Source of the DNA: Gudongella sp049310905
Lineage (GTDB): Bacteria; Bacillota; Clostridia; Tissierellales; Tissierellaceae
Length of the DNA: 64,000 nt
Assembly: GCF_049310905.1 (NCBI RefSeq)
Contig: NZ_JBMEMN010000001.1
Location: forward strand, 124,001-188,000
Direction of reading: 5' to 3'
Position numbers and translations under genes: made by a program. Positions 6,723 to 14,871 of the stretch are shown here, piece after piece (positions within the stretch are counted from its first letter, which is position 1; every line of letters starts with the position of its first letter). Under the pieces are notes generated by a model. The model did no database searches and was not told where the DNA came from. It saw only the letters and a list, made by a program, of their open reading frames with translations.

Positions 6723-7400
6723 TTGAGTTATTCAATGGATGCGCTATCAAAATGCATACTTTTCAATGATATTGCTATAGAAGAGATAGCATCATTAATG
6801 GATGGTATAAACTACTCCATAAGATGCTACGATGATGGGGACATAATTGCAATAGAAGGCGATCCTTGCAGCAGTCTTTCAATTATACTGTCCGGAGATG
6901 TTGAAATACACAAGCCTTTCTCATCAGGCAAGATCGTTACAATCAGCCATTTTAAATCTGGAAATATATTTGCTGAATCACTTGTTTTTTCAGATGTTAA
7001 GGAGTATCCTGCAACAGTTGTATCAAGCTCACAAAGCTGTATTATGAACATCCCAAGATTCGAGCTTATACAGATGCTCAGCAGACATCCAAAGGTTCTT
7101 GAAAATTTTGCAGGTGTGCTTTCCAGAAGAATTCATATGCTAAATGATAGAATTACAAGTCTTTCCTTGGATAGCACTCGAAAGAAAATTGTCAATATAC
7201 TACTCCTGGAGCTTGGAAGGCAGAAATCTCAATATCTTCTTCTACCCTACAGCAGAAAAAAAATGGCAGAGCTGCTCAACATCCCAAGACCCTCACTTTC
7301 CAGAGAGCTTATGAAGATGCGTGAGGAAGGGCTTATAGATTTTTACAAAAATAGGATTAAAATTCTAGATCTAAATAATCTTGAAGAAGAGCTAAAATAG
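6723..7400 (+). CDS. Crp/Fnr-family transcriptional regulator
   Basis: 225-residue regulator. An N-terminal cyclic-nucleotide-binding-type beta barrel (about 15-130: GDIIAIEGDPCSSLSIILSG, then GNIFAES) is followed by a dimerisation helix and a C-terminal winged helix with KKMAELLNIPRPSLSRELMKM (about 176-196). The Glu and Arg pattern needed for cAMP is not complete, and there is no N-terminal Cys cluster for an Fnr [4Fe-4S]. The ligand is therefore unknown; CooA- or Dnr-like sensing is possible. I chose TTG 6723 because GGGGTGAT lies 5-8 nt upstream; an ATG 23 codons earlier has no such site and overlaps the promoter. Transcribed divergently from the orphan gene. Confidence 0.85.
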   Translation: MSYSMDALSKCILFNDIAIEEIASLMDGINYSIRCYDDGDIIAIEGDPCSSLSIILSGDVEIHKPFSSGKIVTISHFKSGNIFAESLVFSDVKEYPATVVSSSQSCIMNIPRFELIQMLSRHPKVLENFAGVLSRRIHMLNDRITSLSLDSTRKKIVNILLLELGRQKSQYLLLPYSRKKMAELLNIPRPSLSRELMKMREEGLIDFYKNRIKILDLNNLEEELK

Positions 7401-7415
7401 CACTAAAAATAAATG

Positions 7416-7443
7416 TTGACATTTCAACGCTTTGTTATAAAAT
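7416..7443 (+). promoter_or_regulatory. promoter of the leader peptide-ABC exporter operon
   Basis: TTGACA (7416-7421), 16-nt spacer, TAAAAT (7438-7443). It is about 40 bp ahead of the leader ORF. Confidence 0.75.
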
Positions 7444-7481
7444 ATACTAGTAGGTAAAATCTAAGAAGGGAGGCCATGATA

Positions 7482-7580
7482 ATGATATTGATTAATGGAT
7501 CAACAAAAAATAATTTAACTAATTGCAGAGAATACTATGGCCTATACCCTGGACTGATTTTTTTGACCTGTCCATTATAG
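7482..7580 (+). CDS. 32-codon leader peptide of the ABC exporter operon
   Basis: Short ORF of 32 codons starting ATG 7482 and ending TAG 7578-7580. GGGAGG (7469-7473) lies 8 nt ahead of this ATG; the in-frame ATG at 7476 is too close to it. The coding region overlaps RNA segments that can pair with the downstream hairpins. The peptide has Cys, Tyr-Tyr and Pro-Gly residues late in the sequence. The layout resembles B. subtilis bmrB ahead of bmrCD, where slow translation of the leader under antibiotics opens transcription. Function here is inference. It is too short for an ordinary enzyme and resembles nothing else I know. Confidence 0.6.
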   Translation: MILINGSTKNNLTNCREYYGLYPGLIFLTCPL

Positions 7581-7652
7581 GTGCTCGCCTATGATTTTTA
7601 AAAACATGAAATGATACTTGAGCCATAGGTTTTTGACCTATGGCTTTTTTTT
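7535..7652 (+). promoter_or_regulatory. attenuator (antiterminator, anti-antiterminator, terminator) before the ABC exporter
   Basis: The intrinsic terminator is stem AGCCATAGGT/ACCTATGGCT (7621-7630 and 7636-7645) and a run of eight T ending at 7652, one base before the GGAGG of the ABC gene. CTATGGC at 7535-7541, inside the leader ORF, is complementary to GCCATAG in the 5' arm of the terminator. A middle hairpin ATAGG/CCTAT (7577-7581 and 7588-7592) starts on the leader stop codon. It competes through CCTATA at 7541-7546, so ribosome position on the leader could set the outcome. Confidence 0.7.
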
Positions 7653-7663
7653 GGAGGAAAACT

Positions 7664-9457
7664 ATGAAACAGTTTATAAAACTATATCCCTTTCTCAAAG
7701 GGTACAGAATAATATTTATTCTTGCGATGCTTACAATTACAATTTCCCAGCTTTTTTATGCTGCAGGACCTATTATACTAAGCACAGCAATAGACTCTGT
7801 AATCGGAAGTGAACCAATCACAAATGGTCTCGCCAATATATTAGTAAATGCACTTGGAGGAACTGAGCTGTTGCGAAGGAGTTTGTGGATTATTGGTCTT
7901 GTTATTGTATTGAATACAGCTTTACGAGGTATTTTCCTTTATTTCAAAGGTTATTTGTCAGCTGAGGGATCTGAAAATATCTCAATGAACCTTAGAAATA
8001 AACTCTACGACCATATTCAAAAGCTTCCATACAGTTACCATGTAAAAACAGACACAGGAGACCTTATTCAGCGATGCACATCAGATGTTGAAACCATAAA
8101 ACGGTTTTTGGGAATACAGCTTGTCGAAGTAGCTGGCTCATTGTCCATGCTGGCTTTTATTCTGTGGTCTATGCTGTCACTACATGTTGGTATGACAATC
8201 TACTCAATGGCTCTGGTACCTGTAATATTTGGTTTTGCATATGCTTTCTTTAAAAGAATTCAAAGAGATTTCAAAGATGCAGATGAAGCTGAAGCTAGAT
8301 TATCAACTACTTTGCAGGAGAATCTTACAGGTATTAGGGTGGTTAAAGCCTTTGGAAGGGAATCATTTGAGTTAGATAAGTTTGATAAGGACAATTCCAC
8401 TTATCGACGGCTGGTAAATAAGCTTATAGACAACCTGGCAATTTATTGGTCATTGTCTGACTTTCTAAGTATGTTACAGGTTGGAGTTGTAATAGTGGCA
8501 GGTACCTTTATGGTAATAAACGGAAGGATTACAATAGGAGTACTCGTCGCCTTCATAAGCTATGTAAACATGTTGATCTGGCCAGTCCGTCAGCTTGGCA
8601 GGATTCTCACGGATATGGGAAAGGCAACTGTATCCATTGACAGAGTAAGTGAAATTCTAAGTATCCCGGTCGAACCACTTGTAGAAAACGGCTATGAACC
8701 TAAGATTGTTGGTGAGATTGACTTCCAAAATGTATGTTTTTCCTATGATGGCAGTAAACAGGTGCTTCAAAACATCAGTTTTCATGTGAATAAGGGCGAT
8801 ACTATTGCCATAATGGGCCCAACTGGCTCAGGCAAGACTACATTGGTAAATCTGTTGCCTCGGCTTTATGACTATTCATCTGGATCCATAAAAATTGATG
8901 GATTAGAACTCAAAAATATCGACAGGCACTGGATTAGAAGTAATATCGCCCTTGTTCTACAGGAATCATTCCTCTATGCTAGGTCGATCAAGGAAAATAT
9001 TCGCTTTACGGATCCCCAGAAACAGGATAAATCAGTATTTAATGCTGCCAAGGTTGCAGCAATACACAATGATATATTGTCATTTGACAAACAGTATGAA
9101 ACCTTGGTTGGTGAACGTGGAGTATCGCTGTCAGGTGGCCAAAAACAAAGAATGGCTATCGCAAGGGCAATAATCAGCGAAACTCCAATTGTTATATTCG
9201 ACGATTCACTTTCAGCAGTGGATTCCGAAACAGATATGGAGATAAGAAGAGCCCTCGAAAAAAGAAAGAATGTGGCGACAACTTTTGTTATCTCTCATCG
9301 AATTTCTACAGTATCAGATGCTGATATGATAATCGTCCTGGATAAAGGTAACATAGTTCAGCGTGGAACTCACAAGGAGCTTCTTCTTCAGGAAGGGTTA
9401 TATAAAAGAATTTATGATATTCAAGCCTCACTTGAGTATGATGTAATGAAAGCTTAG
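7664..9457 (+). CDS. heterodimeric ABC exporter half, BmrC-like (degenerate ATPase site)
   Basis: 597-residue ABC half-transporter: six-helix membrane domain (about 15-310), then ATPase domain. Seen: Walker A GPTGSGKTT near 385, signature LSGGQ near 488, Walker B IVIFDDSLS near 508-516, H-loop SHR near 543. The residue after the Walker B Asp is Asp, not the catalytic Glu. That is the hallmark of the non-canonical subunit in heterodimeric exporters (BmrC, TM287, LmrC type). The start is ATG 7664, 6 nt after GGAGG; the ATG at 7640 lies inside the attenuator hairpin. It acts with the next gene, 11 bp downstream. The substrate is probably a drug or amphiphile; this is not shown by the sequence. 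Confidence 0.9.
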   Translation: MKQFIKLYPFLKGYRIIFILAMLTITISQLFYAAGPIILSTAIDSVIGSEPITNGLANILVNALGGTELLRRSLWIIGLVIVLNTALRGIFLYFKGYLSAEGSENISMNLRNKLYDHIQKLPYSYHVKTDTGDLIQRCTSDVETIKRFLGIQLVEVAGSLSMLAFILWSMLSLHVGMTIYSMALVPVIFGFAYAFFKRIQRDFKDADEAEARLSTTLQENLTGIRVVKAFGRESFELDKFDKDNSTYRRLVNKLIDNLAIYWSLSDFLSMLQVGVVIVAGTFMVINGRITIGVLVAFISYVNMLIWPVRQLGRILTDMGKATVSIDRVSEILSIPVEPLVENGYEPKIVGEIDFQNVCFSYDGSKQVLQNISFHVNKGDTIAIMGPTGSGKTTLVNLLPRLYDYSSGSIKIDGLELKNIDRHWIRSNIALVLQESFLYARSIKENIRFTDPQKQDKSVFNAAKVAAIHNDILSFDKQYETLVGERGVSLSGGQKQRMAIARAIISETPIVIFDDSLSAVDSETDMEIRRALEKRKNVATTFVISHRISTVSDADMIIVLDKGNIVQRGTHKELLLQEGLYKRIYDIQASLEYDVMKA

Positions 9458-9468
9458 GAGGAATCATC

Positions 9469-11286
9469 ATGGATGAGACAAATTTCAATACCACCAAAAA
9501 ATTGAGTCTAGGAGTATGGAGAGATTTCTATACTTACCTGAAGCCATATAAAAAACGATTTGTTAAATTGATTGTTCTGATGGTTCTTCTTGGGATTATT
9601 GATGCTACCTTTCCAATGCTTGCCAAGTATGCAATAGATGAGTATGTCAGGAAAGGAACCATGGAAGGACTCCCATGGTTTATTGTAGCCTACTCTGCCG
9701 CTGTAATTTCACTGACCCTGTTGATATTCTTGTTTATAAGATTGGCAGGCAGGTTAGAAACAACAATGGCTCATGATATTAGAAGACTCGGATTTATCCG
9801 TCTTCAAGAACTTCCACTGGCATACTATGACAACAAGGCAGTGGGCTGGTTATTGGCTAGAATGACCTCTGATGTAACAAGGTTGAGTGAAACAATTTCA
9901 TGGGGAATCGTAGATCTTGCGTGGGGCCTGGCTATTATGACTGGAATATCTGTGTATATGATAATTCTTAATCCGGTTCTAGCCCTCATTACCCTATCCG
10001 TTGTTCCTGCTCTTGCTGTTTTAAGTGTTGTTTTCCAAAAAAAGATTCTCGGTGCACAGAGGAAAATACGAAAGATTAATTCACAGATTACCGGTGCATT
10101 CAATGAAGATATCCAAGGCGCCAAGACTACAAAAACTCTCGTAAGAGAAGATAAAAATCTTTTTGAATTCTCGCATCTTACAGGCTCAATGAAGAATCAA
10201 TCCATCAAGGCAGCCATAATTTCATCAATTTATCTTCCACTTGTAATTGGACTGGGAAGTGTAGGTACAGCACTCGCTTTTTCTTATGGTTCAGGATATA
10301 TTATGGAGGGAATAATAACCTACGGTACACTAGTTGCATTTATTTCCTATACAGCACAATTCTTCGAGCCAATAAGACAAATGGCTGTAATATTTGCAGA
10401 ATTTCAAAGTGCTCAGGCATCGGCTGAGAGAGTATTTTCACTGCTAAAGGAAACTCCAGAAATTAAGGACGAAAGCGATGTACTTGAGAAGTTTGGAAAT
10501 ATTTTTGATCAAAAAACAGACCTGTTTCCACCGATTAAGGGAAATATCCGTTTTGAAAATGTAACTTTCTCATATCAGCCTCAGGAGCCAGTGCTGAAGA
10601 ATTTTAACCTTTCAGTAAAGCCTGGTGAGACCGTTGCCCTTGTAGGTGAGACAGGATCTGGAAAGTCGACAATTGTAAATCTTTTCTGCAGATTCTATGA
10701 ACCTACCTCAGGGAGTATACTCGTTGATGGAACTGACTATCGTAAAATGCCTATTCAGTGGATTCACAACAATCTTGGCTATGTATTACAAAGTCCACAT
10801 TTGTTCAGTGGATCAATTATGGATAATATCAGGTATGGAAAGTTAGATGCAACTCAGGATGAAATCGAAGAAGCATGTAGAATCGTAAATGCACATGATT
10901 TTATAATTGAGCTTGAAAATGGATATCATACTCAGGTAGGTGAAGGTGGGAGCCTGCTGTCAACAGGTCAGAAGCAATTGATTTCATTTGCACGGGCAAT
11001 AATAAGAAACCCATCCCTATTTGTTTTGGATGAAGCGACTTCTTCAATTGATACTGAAACAGAAAAAATAATACAGAATGCAATCACGAAGGTCCTAACA
11101 GGCAGAACCAGTTTTGTTATTGCACATAGACTATCCACCATAAGAAGTGCAGACAGGATTCTTGTTATTAGAAAAGGTGAGATTACAGAAGATGGTACCC
11201 ACAAGGAGCTCCTGGCAAAGAAGGGATACTATTACAGATTGTATACAAATCAATATCTGGATGAAGAAGGCATCAACAAAATATAG
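9469..11286 (+). CDS. heterodimeric ABC exporter half, BmrD-like (catalytic Glu, altered signature)
   Basis: 605-residue ABC half-transporter and partner of the preceding gene. Membrane domain about 25-320; Walker A GETGSGKST near 390; Walker B FVLDEATSS near 517-525 with the catalytic Glu; H-loop AHR near 550. The signature is LSTGQ instead of LSGGQ. With the Asp in the partner's Walker B, this makes one degenerate and one consensus nucleotide site, as expected for a heterodimer. The start follows AGGAGG, which overlaps the stop codon of the first gene. A bidirectional hairpin ends the operon at 11297-11327. Confidence 0.9.
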   Translation: MDETNFNTTKKLSLGVWRDFYTYLKPYKKRFVKLIVLMVLLGIIDATFPMLAKYAIDEYVRKGTMEGLPWFIVAYSAAVISLTLLIFLFIRLAGRLETTMAHDIRRLGFIRLQELPLAYYDNKAVGWLLARMTSDVTRLSETISWGIVDLAWGLAIMTGISVYMIILNPVLALITLSVVPALAVLSVVFQKKILGAQRKIRKINSQITGAFNEDIQGAKTTKTLVREDKNLFEFSHLTGSMKNQSIKAAIISSIYLPLVIGLGSVGTALAFSYGSGYIMEGIITYGTLVAFISYTAQFFEPIRQMAVIFAEFQSAQASAERVFSLLKETPEIKDESDVLEKFGNIFDQKTDLFPPIKGNIRFENVTFSYQPQEPVLKNFNLSVKPGETVALVGETGSGKSTIVNLFCRFYEPTSGSILVDGTDYRKMPIQWIHNNLGYVLQSPHLFSGSIMDNIRYGKLDATQDEIEEACRIVNAHDFIIELENGYHTQVGEGGSLLSTGQKQLISFARAIIRNPSLFVLDEATSSIDTETEKIIQNAITKVLTGRTSFVIAHRLSTIRSADRILVIRKGEITEDGTHKELLAKKGYYYRLYTNQYLDEEGINKI

Positions 11287-11292
11287 ATTCAT

Positions 11293-11331
11293 AAAAAGAG
11301 ATTCCATCAAGCTTAAGCGGAATCTCTTTTT
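11293..11331. terminator. bidirectional terminator between the ABC operon and the PAP2 gene
   Basis: Stem AGAGATTCC (11297-11305) / GGAATCTCT (11319-11327), with A-run on the left and T-run on the right, so it serves both converging transcripts. The PAP2 stop codon lies in its loop. Confidence 0.88.
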
Positions 11332-11942
11332 AATAGCTTTTTGTTTACAAATGGAATATAGGCTTCGAAAAATACATATCCTGCAGCATAGCCTCCGATT
11401 ATGTCGGATGGCCAATGCACTCCTAGAAAAACCCTACTTACTCCCATCAAAAAAATGTAAATCAAAGCCGCTGTCCAGATTCTGCTTTTCTGTTTTTTGT
11501 CCACAGTCTTTCTGATTAGGAGATATGCTATGGTAAGCAGCATTGTCATTGAAACCATTGAATGTCCGCTGGGATAACTTAATCCCCCTTGCTCCACCAA
11601 AAAATACTCAAATGGTCGTGGGCGTTGAAAAATCTGTTTAAGTATATGGTTCACAATAAAACTGCCAAGTGATGACACCAATAGTAGCGTTGCAATATAA
11701 TATCTCTTTTTTATCGTAAAATAAGCTATCGCAGTACCCATTACAGGAAACAGAAAAACTTCGGAACCAAGAAATGATATTACTTCCATTATCCTTATAA
11801 CAAGAATATTATTATTTCCGTGTACTAAATCCATTATTAATTGGTCCAATAAAACTCCCTCAGGATTTCCTGAAACCATAAATCCTAAAACCAAAAATAC
11901 AATTAAGCTCAATCCAATCAAGGATTTTCTTCCTGTGCTCAT
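11313..11942 (-). CDS. PAP2-family membrane phosphatase
   Basis: 209-residue integral membrane phosphatase of the PAP2 (type 2 phosphatidic acid phosphatase) superfamily. The three catalytic motifs are intact: KQIFQRPRP near 103, PSGH near 124 and SRVFLGVHWPSD near 165-176. About six membrane helices are visible. Such enzymes dephosphorylate phosphatidic acid, phosphatidylglycerol phosphate or undecaprenyl pyrophosphate; which one cannot be told. The ATG at 11942 follows AGGAGGAG; an ORF start 49 codons upstream would overlap lpd and the gcv terminator and is rejected. It lies downstream of the gcv operon but behind that operon's terminator. Confidence 0.88.
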   Translation of the reverse strand: MSTGRKSLIGLSLIVFLVLGFMVSGNPEGVLLDQLIMDLVHGNNNILVIRIMEVISFLGSEVFLFPVMGTAIAYFTIKKRYYIATLLLVSSLGSFIVNHILKQIFQRPRPFEYFLVEQGGLSYPSGHSMVSMTMLLTIAYLLIRKTVDKKQKSRIWTAALIYIFLMGVSRVFLGVHWPSDIIGGYAAGYVFFEAYIPFVNKKLLKRDSA

Positions 11943-11956
11943 ATAACTCCTCCTAG

Positions 11957-11986
11957 ATAAAATCAAGCAACGGGTTGCCCCGTTGC
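11957..11986 (-). terminator. terminator of the glycine cleavage operon
   Basis: Stem GCAACGGG/CCCGTTGC with a GCAA tetraloop, then TTGATTTT, 5 bp after the lpd stop. Confidence 0.85.
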
Positions 11987-11991
11987 CCAAA

Positions 11992-13407
11992 TTATCCTCT
12001 TCTTTTTCTCTTAGGTGCAATGTGAATTGCTGCTTCGTCAAGTCCCAATGTCGCTTCAAAAAATGCTTCTGAAAGAGTTGGATGTGCATGTATGGTTCTT
12101 TTAATTGCAGCTACGTCCATTCCGTTGGATATTGCCAGTGCCCCCTCATGGATAAGGTCGTTGGCATGCGGCCCAAGTATGTGAACACCAAGAATCCTGT
12201 TATCCCCGTTTGAAGCAAGAATTTTGATGATTCCTTCTGGCTCACCCAGCGCAAGTGCTTTCCCATTTGCGGAGAACATAAATTTACTTGACCTATAGTC
12301 TATTTCTTTTTCTTTGAGCTGCTCCTCAGTGTAGCCTACCTGGGCTACTTCAGTCATTGTAAAGACACATGACGGCCAATGTTCCAGATTTATATCAGGC
12401 TCGTGACCCATTACCTTCTCCACGACATATTCACCTTGTGCTGAAGCAACATGAGCCAGCTGAATGCCTTTTGAGTTTACATCACCGATTGCATAGATTC
12501 CAGGCACTGTAGTCTCGTAATTGTCGTCAACCTGAATCCCTCTCTTTGAGTAATCCACACCAACATTATCAAGACCCAGTCCTTCTACAAGCGGCCCTCT
12601 TCCTGATGCTATCAGTACATAGTCACCAACGACTTCAATTTCTTCTTCTTTTTCCTTGTATTTTGCAAGTACTTTCAGCTTGTCGCCTTCCTTGGAAATT
12701 TCTTTCGCACGGATATTAACATAGGTCTCAATACCCTGCTTTTTAATCGTAGGAAGAAGTCTCTTGCCGATTTCCTTGTCACCGTCCTTGAGTATTCTTG
12801 AAGCAAGAAGTATTACATGAGAGCCAAGCTCCTGATAGATGCTTGCAAACTCAAGTCCGATTACTCCTCCACCCACTACAATTAGAGTCTCTGGAATATG
12901 GTTCAGTTCCAGAATGTCATCTGATGTGATAACACCTGGTAAATCCACTCCCTTTGTCTCCGTCATCTGTGGATAGGATCCTGTTGCTATAATAATGTTG
13001 TCAGCTTCTATTTCTCTAGTTCCGCCTTCAAGAAGCTCAACTGTTAATGTCTTACTGTCTTTCAAGGATGCTTTCCCTGGTACAAACTCGATATTCTTGT
13101 AGGACGATATTAGCTTCTCGATTCCAGTTACAAGGTCATTTACCACTTTGTTCTTTCTTTCCAAAAGTGCTTTGCCATCAAGACTATACCCTTCTACTTT
13201 TATACCGAATTCATCTGCTCTCTTGAGCGAGGACATTATTTCAGCGTTTCTGAAATAAGTTTTAGTGGGGATACACCCCCTGTTAAGGCATGTACCCCCT
13301 ATTTCTCTATTCTCTATAAGAATAACCTCTGCCTCAAGTTGTGCAGCTTTAATAGCTGCAACATAGCCACCCGGTCCTGCACCGATAATAGCTATTCTCT
13401 TAGTCAA
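11992..13407 (-). CDS. lpdA: dihydrolipoyl dehydrogenase (glycine cleavage L-protein)
   Basis: 471-residue FAD-dependent dihydrolipoyl dehydrogenase that reoxidises the lipoyl arm of GcvH with NAD+. Seen: FAD fold IGAGPGGYVAAI at the N-terminus, redox pair GGTCLNRGCIPTK near 40-52, NAD fold VVGGGVIGLEFAS near 175, and the catalytic His in HAHPTLSEA near 445. No N-terminal lipoyl domain is fused. The preferred start is TTG 13407, preceded by GGGTAGGTG at 6 nt. A GTG at 13416, which would add three residues, overlaps that site. It is the last gene of the gcv operon, directly after gcvPB, so L-protein is dedicated to glycine cleavage here. Confidence 0.93.
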   Translation of the reverse strand: MTKRIAIIGAGPGGYVAAIKAAQLEAEVILIENREIGGTCLNRGCIPTKTYFRNAEIMSSLKRADEFGIKVEGYSLDGKALLERKNKVVNDLVTGIEKLISSYKNIEFVPGKASLKDSKTLTVELLEGGTREIEADNIIIATGSYPQMTETKGVDLPGVITSDDILELNHIPETLIVVGGGVIGLEFASIYQELGSHVILLASRILKDGDKEIGKRLLPTIKKQGIETYVNIRAKEISKEGDKLKVLAKYKEKEEEIEVVGDYVLIASGRGPLVEGLGLDNVGVDYSKRGIQVDDNYETTVPGIYAIGDVNSKGIQLAHVASAQGEYVVEKVMGHEPDINLEHWPSCVFTMTEVAQVGYTEEQLKEKEIDYRSSKFMFSANGKALALGEPEGIIKILASNGDNRILGVHILGPHANDLIHEGALAISNGMDVAAIKRTIHAHPTLSEAFFEATLGLDEAAIHIAPKRKRRG

Positions 13408-13416
13408 GCAATACAC

Positions 13417-14871
13417 CTACCCTTCGTATTTTACATTGATGTCACGTGCCGCCTTGACTTCATTTGGTCTTCTTACAATTGTTCTGTTTGGAGCTGACTT
13501 CAATATTGCTGGGTCAGATTCCGCTTCCTTGGCAATCTGAATCATTGCCTGAATAAATTCATCAAGAGTTTCCTTGCTTTCTGTCTCAGTTGGCTCGATC
13601 ATCAATGCTTCGTTGATGATCAATGGGAAGTAGATTGTTGGTGGATGATATCCAAGGTCAAGTAGTCTCTTGGCAATATCCAGTGTTGTAACCTCGCTTA
13701 ATGTGTCCTTCAAACCACCAAATACAAATTCATGCTTATAGATTGTATCAATTGGAAGATAATAGTAATCCTTCAACTGACTGCAAATATAATTTGCGTT
13801 TAATACAGCCATCTCTGAAGCACTCTTTAATCCATTTGATCCCATTGTCAATATATAAGTGTAGGCTCTTACAAGGATACCGAAATGTCCGTAGAAGTCC
13901 TTCACTTTTCCGATTGTATCCGGATAGTCATAGTCAAGGAAATACTCGTCATCCTTCTTCTCAACCATTGGTACAGGCAGGAATGGAACCAGTTCCTTCT
14001 TAACTCCTACTGGTCCTGATCCTGGACCCCCTCCACCGTGTGGTGTTGAGAATGTCTTGTGAAGATTGAAGTGAACCACGTCAAATCCCATGTCTCCTGG
14101 TCTTGCATATCCCATTATAGCGTTGGCATTGGCTCCATCGTAATATAGAAGGCCTCCTGCCTCGTGGACTATTGATGCAATTTCAAGAATTCCTTTGTCA
14201 AATATTCCCAGGGTATTTGGATTTGTAAGCATAAGCCCTGCTGTATCATCTCCAACTGCTGCTCTCAATGCATCAAGATCAACAAGTCCATCCTTTGTTG
14301 ATTTGATTTCAACTATCTTGTATCCGGCCATTCCTGCAGTCGCAGGGTTAGTACCATGTGCTGAGTCAGGAACAATAATCTTGTTTCTATGAGCTTCCCC
14401 TCTTTTCTCATGGTATGCTTTTATTATCATAACTCCAGTAAGCTCACCATGTGCACCGGCAGCTGGCTGAAGTGTTGTTCTATCCATTCCTGCAATTTCT
14501 GAAAGGCTTTCTTCCAATTCATGAAGCAACTGCAGTGAACCCTGGATGCAGTCCGCTGGCTGTAGTGGATGTAGATTTGCAAAACCATCATATCTTGCTA
14601 CATCCTCATTTATCTTTGGATTGTACTTCATTGTACATGAACCAAGAGGATAGAACCCTGTATCAACTCCATAGTTCTTGTTCGATAGGTTTGTATAGTG
14701 TCTAATAATATCTACCTCTGATACTTCAGGCAGATCAAGTTCCTTGTCATTTAAAAAATCCCCTGGTATCAGGCTATCTAAAGAAACATCCTCCACATCA
14801 TTGGCAGGTAACATATATGCCTTTCTACCAGGTTTGGAAAGTTCAAAGATTAGTTTATCATAGTTTCTCAT
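13417..14871 (-). CDS. gcvPB: glycine dehydrogenase (decarboxylating) subunit 2
   Basis: 484-residue subunit 2 of the split P-protein. With GcvPA it decarboxylates glycine and passes the aminomethyl group to lipoyl-GcvH. The PLP lysine lies in NLHKTFSTPHGGGGPG near 265-280, which also carries the glycine-rich loop. SAHGTNPA near 170 and the N-terminal TMKYNPK segment are typical of the family. The ATG overlaps the gcvPA stop by one base (TAATG), so translation is coupled. Length is normal for the subunit. Confidence 0.96.
   Translation of the reverse strand: MRNYDKLIFELSKPGRKAYMLPANDVEDVSLDSLIPGDFLNDKELDLPEVSEVDIIRHYTNLSNKNYGVDTGFYPLGSCTMKYNPKINEDVARYDGFANLHPLQPADCIQGSLQLLHELEESLSEIAGMDRTTLQPAAGAHGELTGVMIIKAYHEKRGEAHRNKIIVPDSAHGTNPATAGMAGYKIVEIKSTKDGLVDLDALRAAVGDDTAGLMLTNPNTLGIFDKGILEIASIVHEAGGLLYYDGANANAIMGYARPGDMGFDVVHFNLHKTFSTPHGGGGPGSGPVGVKKELVPFLPVPMVEKKDDEYFLDYDYPDTIGKVKDFYGHFGILVRAYTYILTMGSNGLKSASEMAVLNANYICSQLKDYYYLPIDTIYKHEFVFGGLKDTLSEVTTLDIAKRLLDLGYHPPTIYFPLIINEALMIEPTETESKETLDEFIQAMIQIAKEAESDPAILKSAPNRTIVRRPNEVKAARDINVKYEG

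Noticed and set aside
7640..7642. ATG 7640 as the start of the first ABC gene
   Set aside because: It lies in the 3' arm of the attenuator hairpin; ATG 7664 has GGAGG at the right distance.
11943..12089. N-terminal extension of the PAP2 protein to 12089
   Set aside because: It runs through the gcv terminator and into lpd, gives a non-family N-terminus, and lacks a ribosome binding site.
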